The notes: a model not told the origin generated them from the sequence alone. A DNA stretch of 64,000 nucleotides from Microbacterium sp. zg-Y625 (GCF_030246925.1 NZ_CP126740.1:806001-870000); one strand, 5' to 3'. Positions 37,005-44,997 are shown, numbered from the stretch's first letter. Translations and numbers: made by a program.

Positions 37005-37460
37005 TCACGACCCGCGGGGCACGTACCTGCCGTCTTCGAGTCCCGCCTCGATCTCGAAGCGGTTCGTCAGCGGATTGCGTCCGGCCAGCAGGTAGAGCAC
37101 GGGCATGAGCGCGCCGTAGTGCTCCCACTGCCGTTTGTGCACCGCCTCGTGGCGCAGCAGGGCGGGGGTGATGCGGCCGTTGCCGGTCAGGAAGCACCCG
37201 CCCACGCAGACGCCGCCGCGGCCGAAGGTCCAGCCAGGCATGCCGCGGAACACCCAGAGACCCTGCCGCTTCTCGACGCGGCCGGTGGACCACACGGTGC
37301 CCCAGACGAGGCCGACGGCGGTGCCCCAGAGATAGCCCAGACGACTGATCGGTGAATCCAGCAGGAAGCCCGGAATCCAGCGGTCCTGCCGCAGGCCCCG
37401 GGCCACCGCGCGGTCGGCGGCGTCGCGCCAGCCGGCCGGTGGCGTCGAGATCGGGCTCAC
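37005..37460 (-). CDS. Conserved hypothetical protein with an HEAVH motif
   Basis: 151 residues. A hydrophobic stretch (about residues 38-58, LGYLWGTAVGLVWGTVW) is followed by GWTFGRGGVCVGGCFLTGN and LLRHEAVHKRQWEHYG. HEAVH fits the HExxH pattern of zinc metallopeptidases, but the rest is short and I recognise no peptidase family. The GTG start overlaps the stop of the arginase-like gene (GTGA), so the pair is translationally coupled. Function unknown. Confidence 0.72.
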   Translation of the reverse strand: MSPISTPPAGWRDAADRAVARGLRQDRWIPGFLLDSPISRLGYLWGTAVGLVWGTVWSTGRVEKRQGLWVFRGMPGWTFGRGGVCVGGCFLTGNGRITPALLRHEAVHKRQWEHYGALMPVLYLLAGRNPLTNRFEIEAGLEDGRYVPRGS

Positions 37461-38272
37461 GCCAGCGCGCCGATCACGCGCAGGATCGCGCCCATGTCGT
37501 CGACCGCGGCCCGCGGCGAGACGGGCGAGAATCCCGCCAGCGACGAGCCGACGAGCGGCACCCGCCGACGCAGCTCGGCGAGGGCGGCGACCAGCTGCGG
37601 CACCTCGATGCCGAAGGGGACAGCCGTGCCGACGCCGGTGATCGCCGCCGGGTCCAGCACGTCGAGATCCACGTGCACGTACACCGCGTCGGCCCCGGTC
37701 GCAGCGACCGCGTCGGCGAGCGCGGCGGGGTCGGTGAACGCCTCGACGGGGAGGTGGGTGACGTCGGAGGTCTGCAGGTACGCCGTCTCTGCGGCATCCA
37801 GCTCCCGGGCCCCCGCCAGGACGACGCGCTCGGGCGCGACGGTGCCCGCGGGCAGGGCCAGTTCGCCATCGCCGACGACGGCGCGCAGGGCCATGCCGGC
37901 GTAGGCGCCCGACAGCGAGGACTGCGGGTCGTTGAGGTCGCCGTGGGCGTCGAGCCACACCACCGCGAGGTGCGGATGGCGGGCCGCCGCGTGCCGGACG
38001 CCGGGAACGGCCACCGCGCAGTCGCCGCCGACCACGACGAACGGCTCGTCGACCGGCGCCAGCGCCTCGGTGACCAGCGACTGGATGCGCGCCAGCGCGC
38101 TCAGCCGGTGCACGCCGGTGCCGAGGGCCTCGCCGGCTTCGAGGGGCACGTCCACGCGGGTGCAGGCGGCGCGGGGGAGGTCGCCCGCGATCGCCTCCGC
38201 TCCGTCGACGAGGAGCATGGCGCGCGCAGACGGCGAGCCCTGCCATTGCGGCACGACGATGAACCGGGTCAT
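37457..38272 (-). CDS. Arginase/agmatinase-family protein with altered metal motif
   Basis: 271 residues, ureohydrolase fold. Metal-binding blocks are VVVGGDCAVAVPG, VVWLDAHGDLN and VHVDLDVLDP. The first is normally GGDH; here cysteine replaces the histidine that binds the first manganese. The substrate loop SLSGAYAGM also lacks the usual SGNxHGM. Similar variants exist in Actinobacteria, so this may be a subgroup with another substrate, not arginine or agmatine. It shares a transcript with the HEAVH-protein gene. Confidence 0.83.
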   Translation of the reverse strand: MTRFIVVPQWQGSPSARAMLLVDGAEAIAGDLPRAACTRVDVPLEAGEALGTGVHRLSALARIQSLVTEALAPVDEPFVVVGGDCAVAVPGVRHAAARHPHLAVVWLDAHGDLNDPQSSLSGAYAGMALRAVVGDGELALPAGTVAPERVVLAGARELDAAETAYLQTSDVTHLPVEAFTDPAALADAVAATGADAVYVHVDLDVLDPAAITGVGTAVPFGIEVPQLVAALAELRRRVPLVGSSLAGFSPVSPRAAVDDMGAILRVIGALA

Positions 38273-38342
38273 GTGCCCATCCTCTCCTGAAGCGGCGCGC
38301 GGACACGAACGTCCGCGCCGTGCGAAACCCGCCGTAACGACA

Positions 38343-38375
38343 GCGGGCGCCGCTCCGTGAGGAAACGGCGCCCGC
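38343..38375. terminator. Terminator downstream of pspA
   Basis: GCGGGCGCCG (38343-38352) and CGGCGCCCGC (38366-38375) form a perfect 10-bp stem 15 bases after the pspA stop (minus-strand direction). Confidence 0.7.
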
Positions 38376-38389
38376 GTTCGTTGCGGAGA

Positions 38390-39130
38390 TCAGGCTCCGG
38401 CGTCGATCGCCTTCGCCGGGGCGCCGGACTTCAGCGCGGCCAGGCGTGCCTCGACCTCGGTCAGCTCGCCGACGTCCTCGAGCTGGTTGAACTGGGCGTC
38501 GATGCTGGATGCCGCGAGCTCCTGCTTGCCGGCGGCCAGGGCCTCCTGGCGACGCACCTTGTCCTCGAAGCGGCCGAGCTCGCTCGTGGGGTCGAGTACG
38601 TCGATGGACCGCACCGCGTCGTGCACCTTGGTCTGCGCCTCGGCGGTCTTCGCCCGGGCCAGCAGCTCCGAGCGCTTCGACTTCAGCTGCTCGAGCTTGC
38701 CCTTCATGCCGTTGAGGCCGTCCTTGAGCTTCTCGACGACCTCGGTCTGCGTGGCGATGGTGGGCGCGATCGCCCGGGCCTCGTTCTCCTCGCTGATCTG
38801 GCGCTGCAGCGCGATCTTGGCGAGGTTGTCGAACTTGTCGGCGTCGGCGAGGTTGCCGGCCGTGCGCAGCTGGTCGGCCTTGCGGCTGGCGGCGAGGGCC
38901 TTGTTGCCCCACTCGGTGGCCGCCTGCACGTCCTCCTGGTGGTCGCGTTCGAGCAGACGCAGGTTGCCGATGGTCTCGGCGATGGCCGACTCGGCGTCGG
39001 CGATGGAGTTGGAGTAGTCGCGCACGAGCTGGTCGAGCATCTTCTGCGGGTCCTCGGCGGAGTCGAGGAGCGCGTTGATGTTCGCCTTCATGAGGGTCGA
39101 GATGCGACCGAAGATGGACTGCTTTGCCAT
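38390..39130 (-). CDS. pspA: PspA/IM30 family phage-shock protein
   Basis: 246 residues, an almost continuous coiled coil. It starts KQSIFGRISTLMKANINALLDSAEDPQKMLDQLVRDY (the membrane-contacting helix; key part FGRISTLMKANINALLD), then long heptad regions. PspA proteins form ESCRT-III-like rods on stressed membranes. AGGAAGG precedes the ATG. The TPM-domain gene lies 68 bases upstream on the same strand; this pair is widespread in Actinobacteria. Confidence 0.93.
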   Translation of the reverse strand: MAKQSIFGRISTLMKANINALLDSAEDPQKMLDQLVRDYSNSIADAESAIAETIGNLRLLERDHQEDVQAATEWGNKALAASRKADQLRTAGNLADADKFDNLAKIALQRQISEENEARAIAPTIATQTEVVEKLKDGLNGMKGKLEQLKSKRSELLARAKTAEAQTKVHDAVRSIDVLDPTSELGRFEDKVRRQEALAAGKQELAASSIDAQFNQLEDVGELTEVEARLAALKSGAPAKAIDAGA

Positions 39131-39198
39131 GGGTGTTGCCTTCCTATCACGTGGACGTGGAGTGGTCGTGGATGCCGTGGTGCGGCGGGCGCGGAGGA

Positions 39199-41202
39199 TC
39201 AGAAGCGCCCCCCTCCGCGGCGGCCGCGGGTGCCCCCGCCACCGAAACTGCCGGGGCGGAACGAGCCGCCGCCGCTGCGACCGCGGCTGCTGCCGCCGCC
39301 GCCCATCATGCCGCCGAAGCCGCCGCCGCCACGGGAGCGGCCGCCTCCGCCGCTGAGCAGCGAGTTGATGACGATGCCGCCGAGCACGGCGCCGAGCATG
39401 CCGTTGTCGCCGCCCCCGCCGCCGCCGAAGCCCCCGCCGAAGCCCCCGCCGCCGAAGCCGCCGACGTCGTTCTGGGCGTACTGGATCGCCTGCGCGGCCA
39501 GCTGGTGCGACCGCTGCGCGAGGGGGAGCGCCTGCTCGGGCGAGGTCGCGGCCAGCTGCTGCGCCTGCGCGAGCGCCGCGGTCGCCTCGGCCAGCCGCGT
39601 GCGGGCCTGGGCGCCGACGGCGCCGCGGCGTGCCGATACGTAGTCCTCGGCGGCCGACACCTGGGCCTGCGCCTGCGCGAGCTGCTGACCGAGCATCTGC
39701 TGCGCGCGCTGGGCGCGCTCCTGCGCGGTGCGGACGGCCGCGACGACGCCGTCGATGCGGGTGTTGGCCGTCTCGAGAGCCTCCAGGGTGACCAGCGGTC
39801 GCTTGGCCGCGGTGGCCAGGTTCTGCCGCGCCGTGTCGACCTGCTGGCGCGTCGCGGCCACGGCCGCCGCGACCTGACCGTCGCTGTCGGGGAGCGAGGC
39901 GGCGACGGCCATGTCGTGCTCGAGGTCGGCGATGAGTGCGACGGCATCCTTCTCGGCCTTGCCGAGGTCGGCCTGCAGGCGCCCGATGGCGTCTTCGAGG
40001 AGGGCGGCCTGCTCGACGGCGTCTTCGGCCGCGCGGATGCCGACGGCCGCGGTGCCGCCGTCGCCTGCGGCGACGGCGCTGGCCGCCTGCGCCAGCTGCT
40101 CGTCCGCGAACGCGATCCGCTCGCGGGCCTGCTGCGGGTTGTCGGCGACCGTCGCCAGCGCCTCGGGCGCATAGTCGGAGTGCAGCGCCTGCAATGCCGC
40201 TTCGGCGGCATCCAGTCGTGCGGCTACGGCCGTCCGCTGCTCCTGCACGCGGGTGAGCGCCTCGGGCGCGTTCTGCTCGAGCTTGCGCAGCTCGTCGAAG
40301 TCGGCGGCCTTCTCATCGAGACCGGCATCCGCCTGCTCGCACAGCCGCAGGATCTCGGTGTTCCACTCCCGCACCTGCTGCTCGGTGTCGGGCTCGGAGT
40401 CGTCGAGCCGCTGCTGGAGCGTGAAGGCCTGGGTGAGGTTGTCCTTCGCTGACGCCAGTGCCTGCTGGAATTCGACCGTGGCCTGGTCGCCGAACTGCGC
40501 GCGCGCGAAGCCCAGCTCCTGCTCGCTGGTGCGGACGGCATCATCGGTGGCCACGAGCGCCGACGCGGCACGTCGTTCCAGCTCGGCGAGGGGGATCTGC
40601 TCGACCGCCTCGCCCTTCGGGCCGCGGCCGCCGGCGGCCTTGGAGCGGCGCGAGCGAACGACGAGCAGGACGACGATCGCGACGGCGACGGCGCCGAGTG
40701 CGATCCACAGCCACGTGCCGCTCCCGCCGGGCTCGAGGTCGGACTCGAAGCGGTCCGCGGCGAGCTCGATGGCGCCGCTGTAATCATCGGCTCCCAGCAG
40801 GGGTCGCATCGCCTCTTCCGCTGCGGTGAGCTCGCTGTCGCTGAGGGGGCCGTCCTGATCGGCGGAGATGTAGTACTGCCGGCCCTCTGTGGCGATGGCC
40901 AGCAGGTACTGCTTCTGCCCCAGGCCGTTGCCGAGCGCGACGGCATCCGCCCACTCCTGGCGGTCCGAGGGATTGGTGAACTCGTTCACGAGGACGACGA
41001 AGAGGTCGACCCCGGTCGCGTCGTAGAGTCCGTCGAGGCGGTCCTCCACCGCGGACGCCTCGCCACCGGTGAGCACGTCGGCCTGGTCGAGCAGGCGCGA
41101 CGCCCCCAGCTGCACGGGGTCGGTCGCCGCGGCGCTGACGGTCGTGGCGGACAGGAGCACGGCAGCAACGGCCGTGAGAATCATGGCCCAGCGCCTGCGC
41201 AT
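39199..41202 (-). CDS. TPM-domain membrane protein with Gly/Arg-rich tail
   Basis: 667 residues. A signal peptide (about 1-25, ending VSAAA), a TPM phosphatase-like domain (about 28-155; RLLDQADVLTGGEASAVEDRL), one transmembrane helix (about 163-182), a long Ala/Gln/Glu-rich coiled-coil cytoplasmic region (about 200-600), and a tail of FGGGG and SRGRSGG repeats (about 605-667). ATG 41202 is fixed by GGAAGGGGAC; a TAGACT box lies at 41242-41247 on this strand. With PspA it probably watches or repairs the membrane. Confidence 0.88.
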   Translation of the reverse strand: MRRRWAMILTAVAAVLLSATTVSAAATDPVQLGASRLLDQADVLTGGEASAVEDRLDGLYDATGVDLFVVLVNEFTNPSDRQEWADAVALGNGLGQKQYLLAIATEGRQYYISADQDGPLSDSELTAAEEAMRPLLGADDYSGAIELAADRFESDLEPGGSGTWLWIALGAVAVAIVVLLVVRSRRSKAAGGRGPKGEAVEQIPLAELERRAASALVATDDAVRTSEQELGFARAQFGDQATVEFQQALASAKDNLTQAFTLQQRLDDSEPDTEQQVREWNTEILRLCEQADAGLDEKAADFDELRKLEQNAPEALTRVQEQRTAVAARLDAAEAALQALHSDYAPEALATVADNPQQARERIAFADEQLAQAASAVAAGDGGTAAVGIRAAEDAVEQAALLEDAIGRLQADLGKAEKDAVALIADLEHDMAVAASLPDSDGQVAAAVAATRQQVDTARQNLATAAKRPLVTLEALETANTRIDGVVAAVRTAQERAQRAQQMLGQQLAQAQAQVSAAEDYVSARRGAVGAQARTRLAEATAALAQAQQLAATSPEQALPLAQRSHQLAAQAIQYAQNDVGGFGGGGFGGGFGGGGGGDNGMLGAVLGGIVINSLLSGGGGRSRGGGGFGGMMGGGGSSRGRSGGGSFRPGSFGGGGTRGRRGGGRF

Positions 41203-41376
41203 CGCGTCCCCTTCCGAGGCGCGACGAAGCACCTCGTTTCGAGTCTATGCACCCGGCCCCCTGCCCGTGGTAGTCGGGAGGCTGTGAGATGACGATGAAG
41301 CGGGGTGCGGCGCCCGGCGGCGGGTCGCCCGGGGCTCCGCCCACGTGGCGGGTACGCTCTGGCCCCCGGAGGACAC

Positions 41377-42216
41377 ATGGACCACGACCGATACGGCAGC
41401 GACGTGCTCGCGTCCGGATGGCGCACTGCAGGGCGACGCGAGATCCCGAACGTGCCGGCCTCACGCGATCTCGTGGTCGAGGTGGCCGGCGACGGCTTCT
41501 GCGGCGCTGTCACCGGGGTGCAGGCGGGACTGGTGGAGCTGGAGGATCGCGTCGGCCGGCGCCGGCAGTTCCCGCTCGGCGGCGGCTTCCTCATCGACGG
41601 CGCCCCCGTGCGACTCGTCGTGCCGACGGCCGGTCCGAAGCCGCGCACCCGCACGGCGTCCGGGTCGTTCGCCGCGCCGCAGGAGCGCGCCCGGGTCGCG
41701 CGCGCCAGTCGCATCCTCGTCGAGGGTCGCCACGACGCCGAGCTGGTGGAGAAGGTGTGGGGAGCCGACCTGCGCGTCGAGGGGGTCGTCGTCGAGTACC
41801 TCGAGGGCATCGACCTGCTCGAACAGACGCTGCGGGACGAGCCGCCGGGACCCGAGCGCCGATACGGGGTGCTCGTGGACCACCTCGTCCCCGGCTCCAA
41901 GGAGCAGCGCATCGCCGACGCCGTCGCACGCGGCCCGCATGGCGCCCACGTGCTGGTGGTCGGTCACCCGCACGTGGACGTGTGGGAGTGCGTGCTGCCG
42001 CGCGCCGTCGGCATCCCGGCATGGCCCAAAGTCCCCCGCGGCATCGACTGGAAGACCGGTGTGTGCCGGGCTCTCGGCTGGCCCGCTGAGGAGCAGGCCG
42101 ACATCGCCCGGGCGTGGCAGCGGATCCTCGGGAGCGTCCACACCTTCCGCGACCTCGACCCGGCCCTGCTCGGGCGGGTGGAGCAGCTCATCGACTTCGT
42201 CACGCAGGAGGACTGA
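41377..42216 (+). CDS. DUF3097 family protein
   Basis: 279 residues, soluble. DRYGSDVLASGWR, PASRDLVVEVAGDGFCGAV and RILVEGRHDAELVEKVWG are the conserved family blocks; the last is Toprim-like (VEG.HDAE.. and VLVDHLVPGSKE), so a metal-dependent nucleotide or DNA/RNA role is possible. The ATG was chosen because GGAGGA stands 6 bases before it. Function unknown. Confidence 0.85.
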   Translation: MDHDRYGSDVLASGWRTAGRREIPNVPASRDLVVEVAGDGFCGAVTGVQAGLVELEDRVGRRRQFPLGGGFLIDGAPVRLVVPTAGPKPRTRTASGSFAAPQERARVARASRILVEGRHDAELVEKVWGADLRVEGVVVEYLEGIDLLEQTLRDEPPGPERRYGVLVDHLVPGSKEQRIADAVARGPHGAHVLVVGHPHVDVWECVLPRAVGIPAWPKVPRGIDWKTGVCRALGWPAEEQADIARAWQRILGSVHTFRDLDPALLGRVEQLIDFVTQED

Positions 42217-42246
42217 TCCGTCGTGGGGCGGGCGGGGCGGCACCGG

Positions 42247-42252
42247 TAGCCT
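42247..42252 (+). promoter_or_regulatory. -10 box of leaderless trmB
   Basis: TAGCCT, six bases, ATG at 42259; no ribosome site. Confidence 0.5.
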
Positions 42253-42258
42253 TGGCGT

Positions 42259-43017
42259 ATGCCGGATCCTGAGCCCGACGCGGACCCGACCGCCGACCCC
42301 GACGCCCCGTTCCGAAAGCGCACGGTGTCGTTCGTGCGCCGCAGCGGCCGCATGTCCGAGGCGCAGGAGCGCGCCTGGCGCGAGCTCGCCCCGTTCTACG
42401 CGCTGCCGCTGCAGCGCGACGGCGCGACGACCAGCGTGCGCGCGGGCTCCGAGGTCGACCCGGCAGAGGTCTTCGGGCGTACCGCCCCGCTGGTCGTCGA
42501 GATCGGCTCGGGCCAGGGACACGCGATCGTGCACGCGGCAGCCGCGCACCCCGAGGTGGACTTTCTGGCGGTCGAGGTGTTCAAGGCGGGGCTCGCCCGC
42601 ACCATGCTCGACGCCGGGCGCGAAGGCCTGCGAAACCTGCGGGTCGTCGAGGCCAATGCCCCCGAGGTGCTCGAGCACCTGCTGCCGGAGGCCTCGGCGC
42701 AGGAACTCTGGGTGTTCTTCCCCGATCCGTGGCACAAGAAGAAGCACACCAAGCGCCGCCTGGTCGCGCCGCCCTTCACCGCGCTCGCCGCCCGCGTGCT
42801 GCGCGACGGCGGTCTGCTGCGGCTCGCGACCGACTGGGAGGACTACGCGCTGCAGATGAGCGAGGTCATGGACGAGGCCGCCGACTTCGAGCCCGCGTTC
42901 GCGGGCACGTGGGCGCCTCGGTTCGAGGGGCGCGTCGTCACCGCCTTCGAGCGCAAGGGCGCCGCGAAGGGCCGGGACATCCGCGACCTGGTCTATCGAC
43001 GGAAGGCGCGCGCATGA
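42259..43017 (+). CDS. trmB: tRNA (guanine(46)-N7)-methyltransferase
   Basis: 252 residues. SAM motif I is VVEIGSGQGHAIVHAA; LWVFFPDPWHKKKHTKRRL is the catalytic and tRNA-binding block of TrmB. It methylates G46 in the variable loop of tRNAs. A disordered acidic N-terminus (about 1-20) precedes the fold. Its stop overlaps the start of the next gene (ATGA). Confidence 0.95.
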   Translation: MPDPEPDADPTADPDAPFRKRTVSFVRRSGRMSEAQERAWRELAPFYALPLQRDGATTSVRAGSEVDPAEVFGRTAPLVVEIGSGQGHAIVHAAAAHPEVDFLAVEVFKAGLARTMLDAGREGLRNLRVVEANAPEVLEHLLPEASAQELWVFFPDPWHKKKHTKRRLVAPPFTALAARVLRDGGLLRLATDWEDYALQMSEVMDEAADFEPAFAGTWAPRFEGRVVTAFERKGAAKGRDIRDLVYRRKARA

Positions 43018-43886
43018 AGACGGTCGTCCCGGTCACGCGGCCGCTGGTGTCCCTCGCCACCGTGCCGGCGCTGCTGGTGTGCCTGGCCGCTCCCGCGTTC
43101 TTCGTACTGCTGCAGCCGCTGCTGGGGTGGGCGCTCCTCATCGCGGGGCTCGTCGTGGCGGCCCTCGTGGAACGGCGCGGCGGGCGGGATGCCGCGCTCG
43201 CGGCATCCGACACGCGTCCGCCGAGCCTCGTGCGTGATCTGTCGCTCATCGCGGTCGGCATGGTCGTCGTCAGCCTCATCGACCTGAAGGCCGAGCTCGA
43301 CAACGCTGCGATGGTGCGGTTCACCCTCGCCCTCGGCGGCGCCGTGGTCGTGCCGTACGTCATCTCGCGCTGGGTGTACCGGGACCGGGCGATCTCGTTC
43401 CCGTGGCGCGGGGGAGGGCGGTGGAGCACCTTCCAGTGGGTGTGGCTCGTGCTCGTGCTGGTGCTGGGCTGGCTGATCCTGCCGTTTTACTTCATCACCT
43501 CGGGCGTCTACATGAACTGGCCGGTGGTGGACACCCCGGATCTCATCGCGCGCCTGTTCGTCGGGGTCGGGGCCGTCGGCATCTGGGACGAGCTGTTCTT
43601 CATCTGCACCGTGTTCGCACTGCTGCGCCGCCACTTCGCCGACCTGTCGGCGAACCTGCTGCAGGCCATCGTGTTCGTGTCGTTCCTGTGGGAGCTGGGC
43701 TACCGCGAATGGGGGCCGGCGCTGACGATCCCGTTCGCGCTGCTGCAGGGGTACATCTTCCTGCGCACGCGCTCGCTCGCGTACGTCGTCACGGTGCACC
43801 TGCTCTTCGACGCCGTGGTGTTCGCCGTGCTCGTGCACGCGCACAACCCGGGGCTGCTCGACGCGATCTTCTTCGTCTCGCCCTGA
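43014..43886 (+). CDS. CPBP-like polytopic membrane protein
   Basis: 290 residues with seven or eight hydrophobic helices. GIWDELFFICTVFALLRRHF resembles the EExxxR block of CPBP intramembrane proteases, but only one acidic pair member (DE) is present and the second histidine motif is HLLFDAVVF; LQGYIFLRTRSL fits the family. Protease activity is doubtful from this alone. It overlaps trmB by four bases. Confidence 0.72.
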   Translation: MKTVVPVTRPLVSLATVPALLVCLAAPAFFVLLQPLLGWALLIAGLVVAALVERRGGRDAALAASDTRPPSLVRDLSLIAVGMVVVSLIDLKAELDNAAMVRFTLALGGAVVVPYVISRWVYRDRAISFPWRGGGRWSTFQWVWLVLVLVLGWLILPFYFITSGVYMNWPVVDTPDLIARLFVGVGAVGIWDELFFICTVFALLRRHFADLSANLLQAIVFVSFLWELGYREWGPALTIPFALLQGYIFLRTRSLAYVVTVHLLFDAVVFAVLVHAHNPGLLDAIFFVSP

Positions 43887-43901
43887 GGGGCGGGGTCCGG
43901 C

Positions 43902-43987
43902 GTGCACAACGTCGGCACCCTCGCGTCGTCGCGTGCAAAACCGGCGGGTTCGGGGCGTTCGCTGCCGGGCGTGGCGACGTTGTGCAC
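43902..43987. repeat. Palindrome-bounded repeat, copy 1
   Basis: An 86-base unit bounded by GTGCACAACGTCGGCA on the left and GGCGACGTTGTGCAC on the right, which are inverted copies. The core shares GGGTTCGGGGCG with copy 2. It lies after the end of the CPBP-like gene in a 424-base gap without genes. Confidence 0.7.
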
Positions 43988-44082
43988 GTCGCAGATCGGC
44001 GCCGGCGGGGCCGTGGGTGCCGCGACGCGGAGTCTGCCGGGCCGCTGCTCGGCGGGGTCGGGGCGGGGACGCCGGCCCCGGC

Positions 44083-44167
44083 GTGCACAACGTCGGCATA
44101 TCGCGACGGCGGGGGCGGAATCAGTCGGTTCGGGGCGCCCCACCGGCGAGTTGGCGACATTGTGCAC
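44083..44167. repeat. Palindrome-bounded repeat, copy 2
   Basis: An 85-base unit bounded by GTGCACAACGTCGGCA and GGCGACATTGTGCAC, nearly identical ends to copy 1, with a diverged core that keeps CGGTTCGGGGCG. The 95 bases between the copies also begin with the end of one GTGCAC and run GC-rich. No protein coding is apparent in either. Confidence 0.7.
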
Positions 44168-44255
44168 GCTGCCGGGCGCTGCCCTCCCTCGGGCCGCCGC
44201 GGCCCGTTCGCGAGGAGGGCGGCGGTACCATCGCTGGTGGATCCCGACCGGATCC

Positions 44256-44295
44256 CCGGACGACGGTTCAGTACCCGGTGAGCGACAAGACTGGC
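44256..44295 (+). promoter_or_regulatory. Guanidine-III (PK/ykkC-III) riboswitch
   Basis: The segment reads CCGGACGAC, then a variable part, then GTACCCGGTGAGCGACAAGACTGGC, matching the class-III guanidine aptamer (CCGGACGAG...GTACCCGGTCAGGACAAGACGG). CCGG 44256-44259 pairs with CCGG 44275-44278, and CAGT 44269-44272 with ACTG 44290-44293 as the pseudoknot. It lies directly before the ribosome site (GGAGG at 44299-44303) of a Gdx-type exporter. In the known class guanidinium stabilises the fold and allows expression. Confidence 0.88.
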
Positions 44296-44310
44296 CACGG
44301 AGGCTGTGTC

Positions 44311-44631
44311 ATGTCGTGGATCGTTCTCATCGTGTCGGGGGTTCTCGAGGCCGTCTGGGCGACGGCCCTGGGCAAGTCCGAGGGCTTCACCAAGCTCTGG
44401 CCATCGGTGGTCTTCGGCGTCGCTCTCGTGCTGAGCATGGGCGGCCTCGCGTACGCCATGCGCGAGATCTCGACCGGCACCGCGTACGCCGTCTGGGTCG
44501 GCATCGGGGCGTCGATCACCGTCGTCTACGCGATGATCACCGGCGACGAGGACTTCTCGCTCGTGAAGTTCCTTCTCATCCTGGGTCTCGTCGGCTGCAT
44601 CGTCGGGTTGAAGCTGGTCAGCCCCGAGTGA
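44311..44631 (+). CDS. gdx: SMR-family guanidinium exporter (Gdx/SugE type)
   Basis: 106 residues, four transmembrane helices. The central glutamate is in SGVLEAVWATALG, and GKSEGFTKLWPS follows, the signature of the Gdx (SugE) branch instead of EmrE. Gdx proteins exchange guanidinium for protons as antiparallel dimers. The ATG has GGAGG seven bases upstream, inside the reach of the guanidine-III riboswitch, which supports the substrate. The upstream open frame crosses the riboswitch and the repeats and is not coding. Confidence 0.93.
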   Translation: MSWIVLIVSGVLEAVWATALGKSEGFTKLWPSVVFGVALVLSMGGLAYAMREISTGTAYAVWVGIGASITVVYAMITGDEDFSLVKFLLILGLVGCIVGLKLVSPE

Positions 44632-44695
44632 GGCGCTGTGGATGCCGGCATCCTTCACGTTCAACCCGAGGGTGAGTCGATTCGCGGGCGAGCTC

Positions 44696-44723
44696 TTGAC
44701 CCGGCGGGGGATCGGCGTAGCTT
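44696..44723 (+). promoter_or_regulatory. Orphan housekeeping-type promoter
   Basis: TTGACC (44696-44701) and TAGCTT (44718-44723), 16 bases apart, one of the best -35/-10 pairs in the window. No gene follows before the strong hairpin at 44796-44827. Confidence 0.6.
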
Positions 44724-44729
44724 CGGTGT

Positions 44730-44828
44730 CGCGAGAAGAAAACGGAAACGTGGATACCGAGAGGTGACCGGATACGGAAACCGACACACGCAACTGATCG
44801 CCCCGGAGCTCCGGCTCCGGGGCGATCT
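44730..44828 (+). ncRNA. Candidate small RNA (novel)
   Basis: About 100 bases lie between the promoter at 44696-44723 and a perfect 14-bp hairpin, with no credible open frame. The 5' part is purine-rich (GAGAAGAAAACGGAAACG) and probably single-stranded, typical of an antisense-acting or protein-binding sRNA. No known family was recognised: the C-rich loops of 6C RNA are absent. Confidence 0.5.
44796..44827 (+). terminator. Perfect 14-bp hairpin terminator
   Basis: GATCGCCCCGGAGC (44796-44809) pairs with GCTCCGGGGCGATC (44814-44827) around a TCCG loop, with TGCGTTGT after it. It ends the candidate small RNA and lies 47 bases before the tRNA. Confidence 0.8.
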
Positions 44829-44874
44829 GCGTTGTCGAGAGGGCCGTCTGGCCAGTGATAGTCTCGTTCGGTAC

Positions 44875-44950
44875 GCCTCCGTAGCTCAGTGGATAGAGCG
44901 CCGGTTTCCGGTACCGTAGGTCGCAGGTTCGACTCCTGTCGGGGGCACCA
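44875..44950 (+). tRNA. tRNA-Arg (anticodon CCG)
   Basis: A complete cloverleaf. Acceptor GCCTCCG pairs with CGGGGGC, D arm GCTC/GAGC, anticodon CCG at 44908-44910 in the loop TTCCGGT, T arm GCAGG/CCTGT with TTCGACT, discriminator A and encoded CCA. It reads CGG codons. The anticodon stem has one C-U mismatch at its outer pair. Confidence 0.95.
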
Positions 44951-44971
44951 CCACCACCACTCAACACGAAG

Positions 44972-44997
44972 ATCGCCGTCCGGATTCGGGCGGCGAT
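44972..44997 (+). terminator. Terminator after tRNA-Arg
   Basis: ATCGCCGTCC (44972-44981) and GGGCGGCGAT (44988-44997) form a 10-bp stem with one G-U pair, 21 bases past the tRNA, followed by TCGTCGTT. Confidence 0.75.

Noticed and set aside
43014..43886. Active CPBP intramembrane protease
   Set aside because: The EExxxR motif is only partly met and the histidine motifs are uncertain, so the call was kept as CPBP-like membrane protein.
44638..44919. A 93-codon open frame across the small-RNA region into tRNA-Arg
   Set aside because: It crosses a terminator hairpin and ends inside the tRNA, and lacks codon bias and homology.
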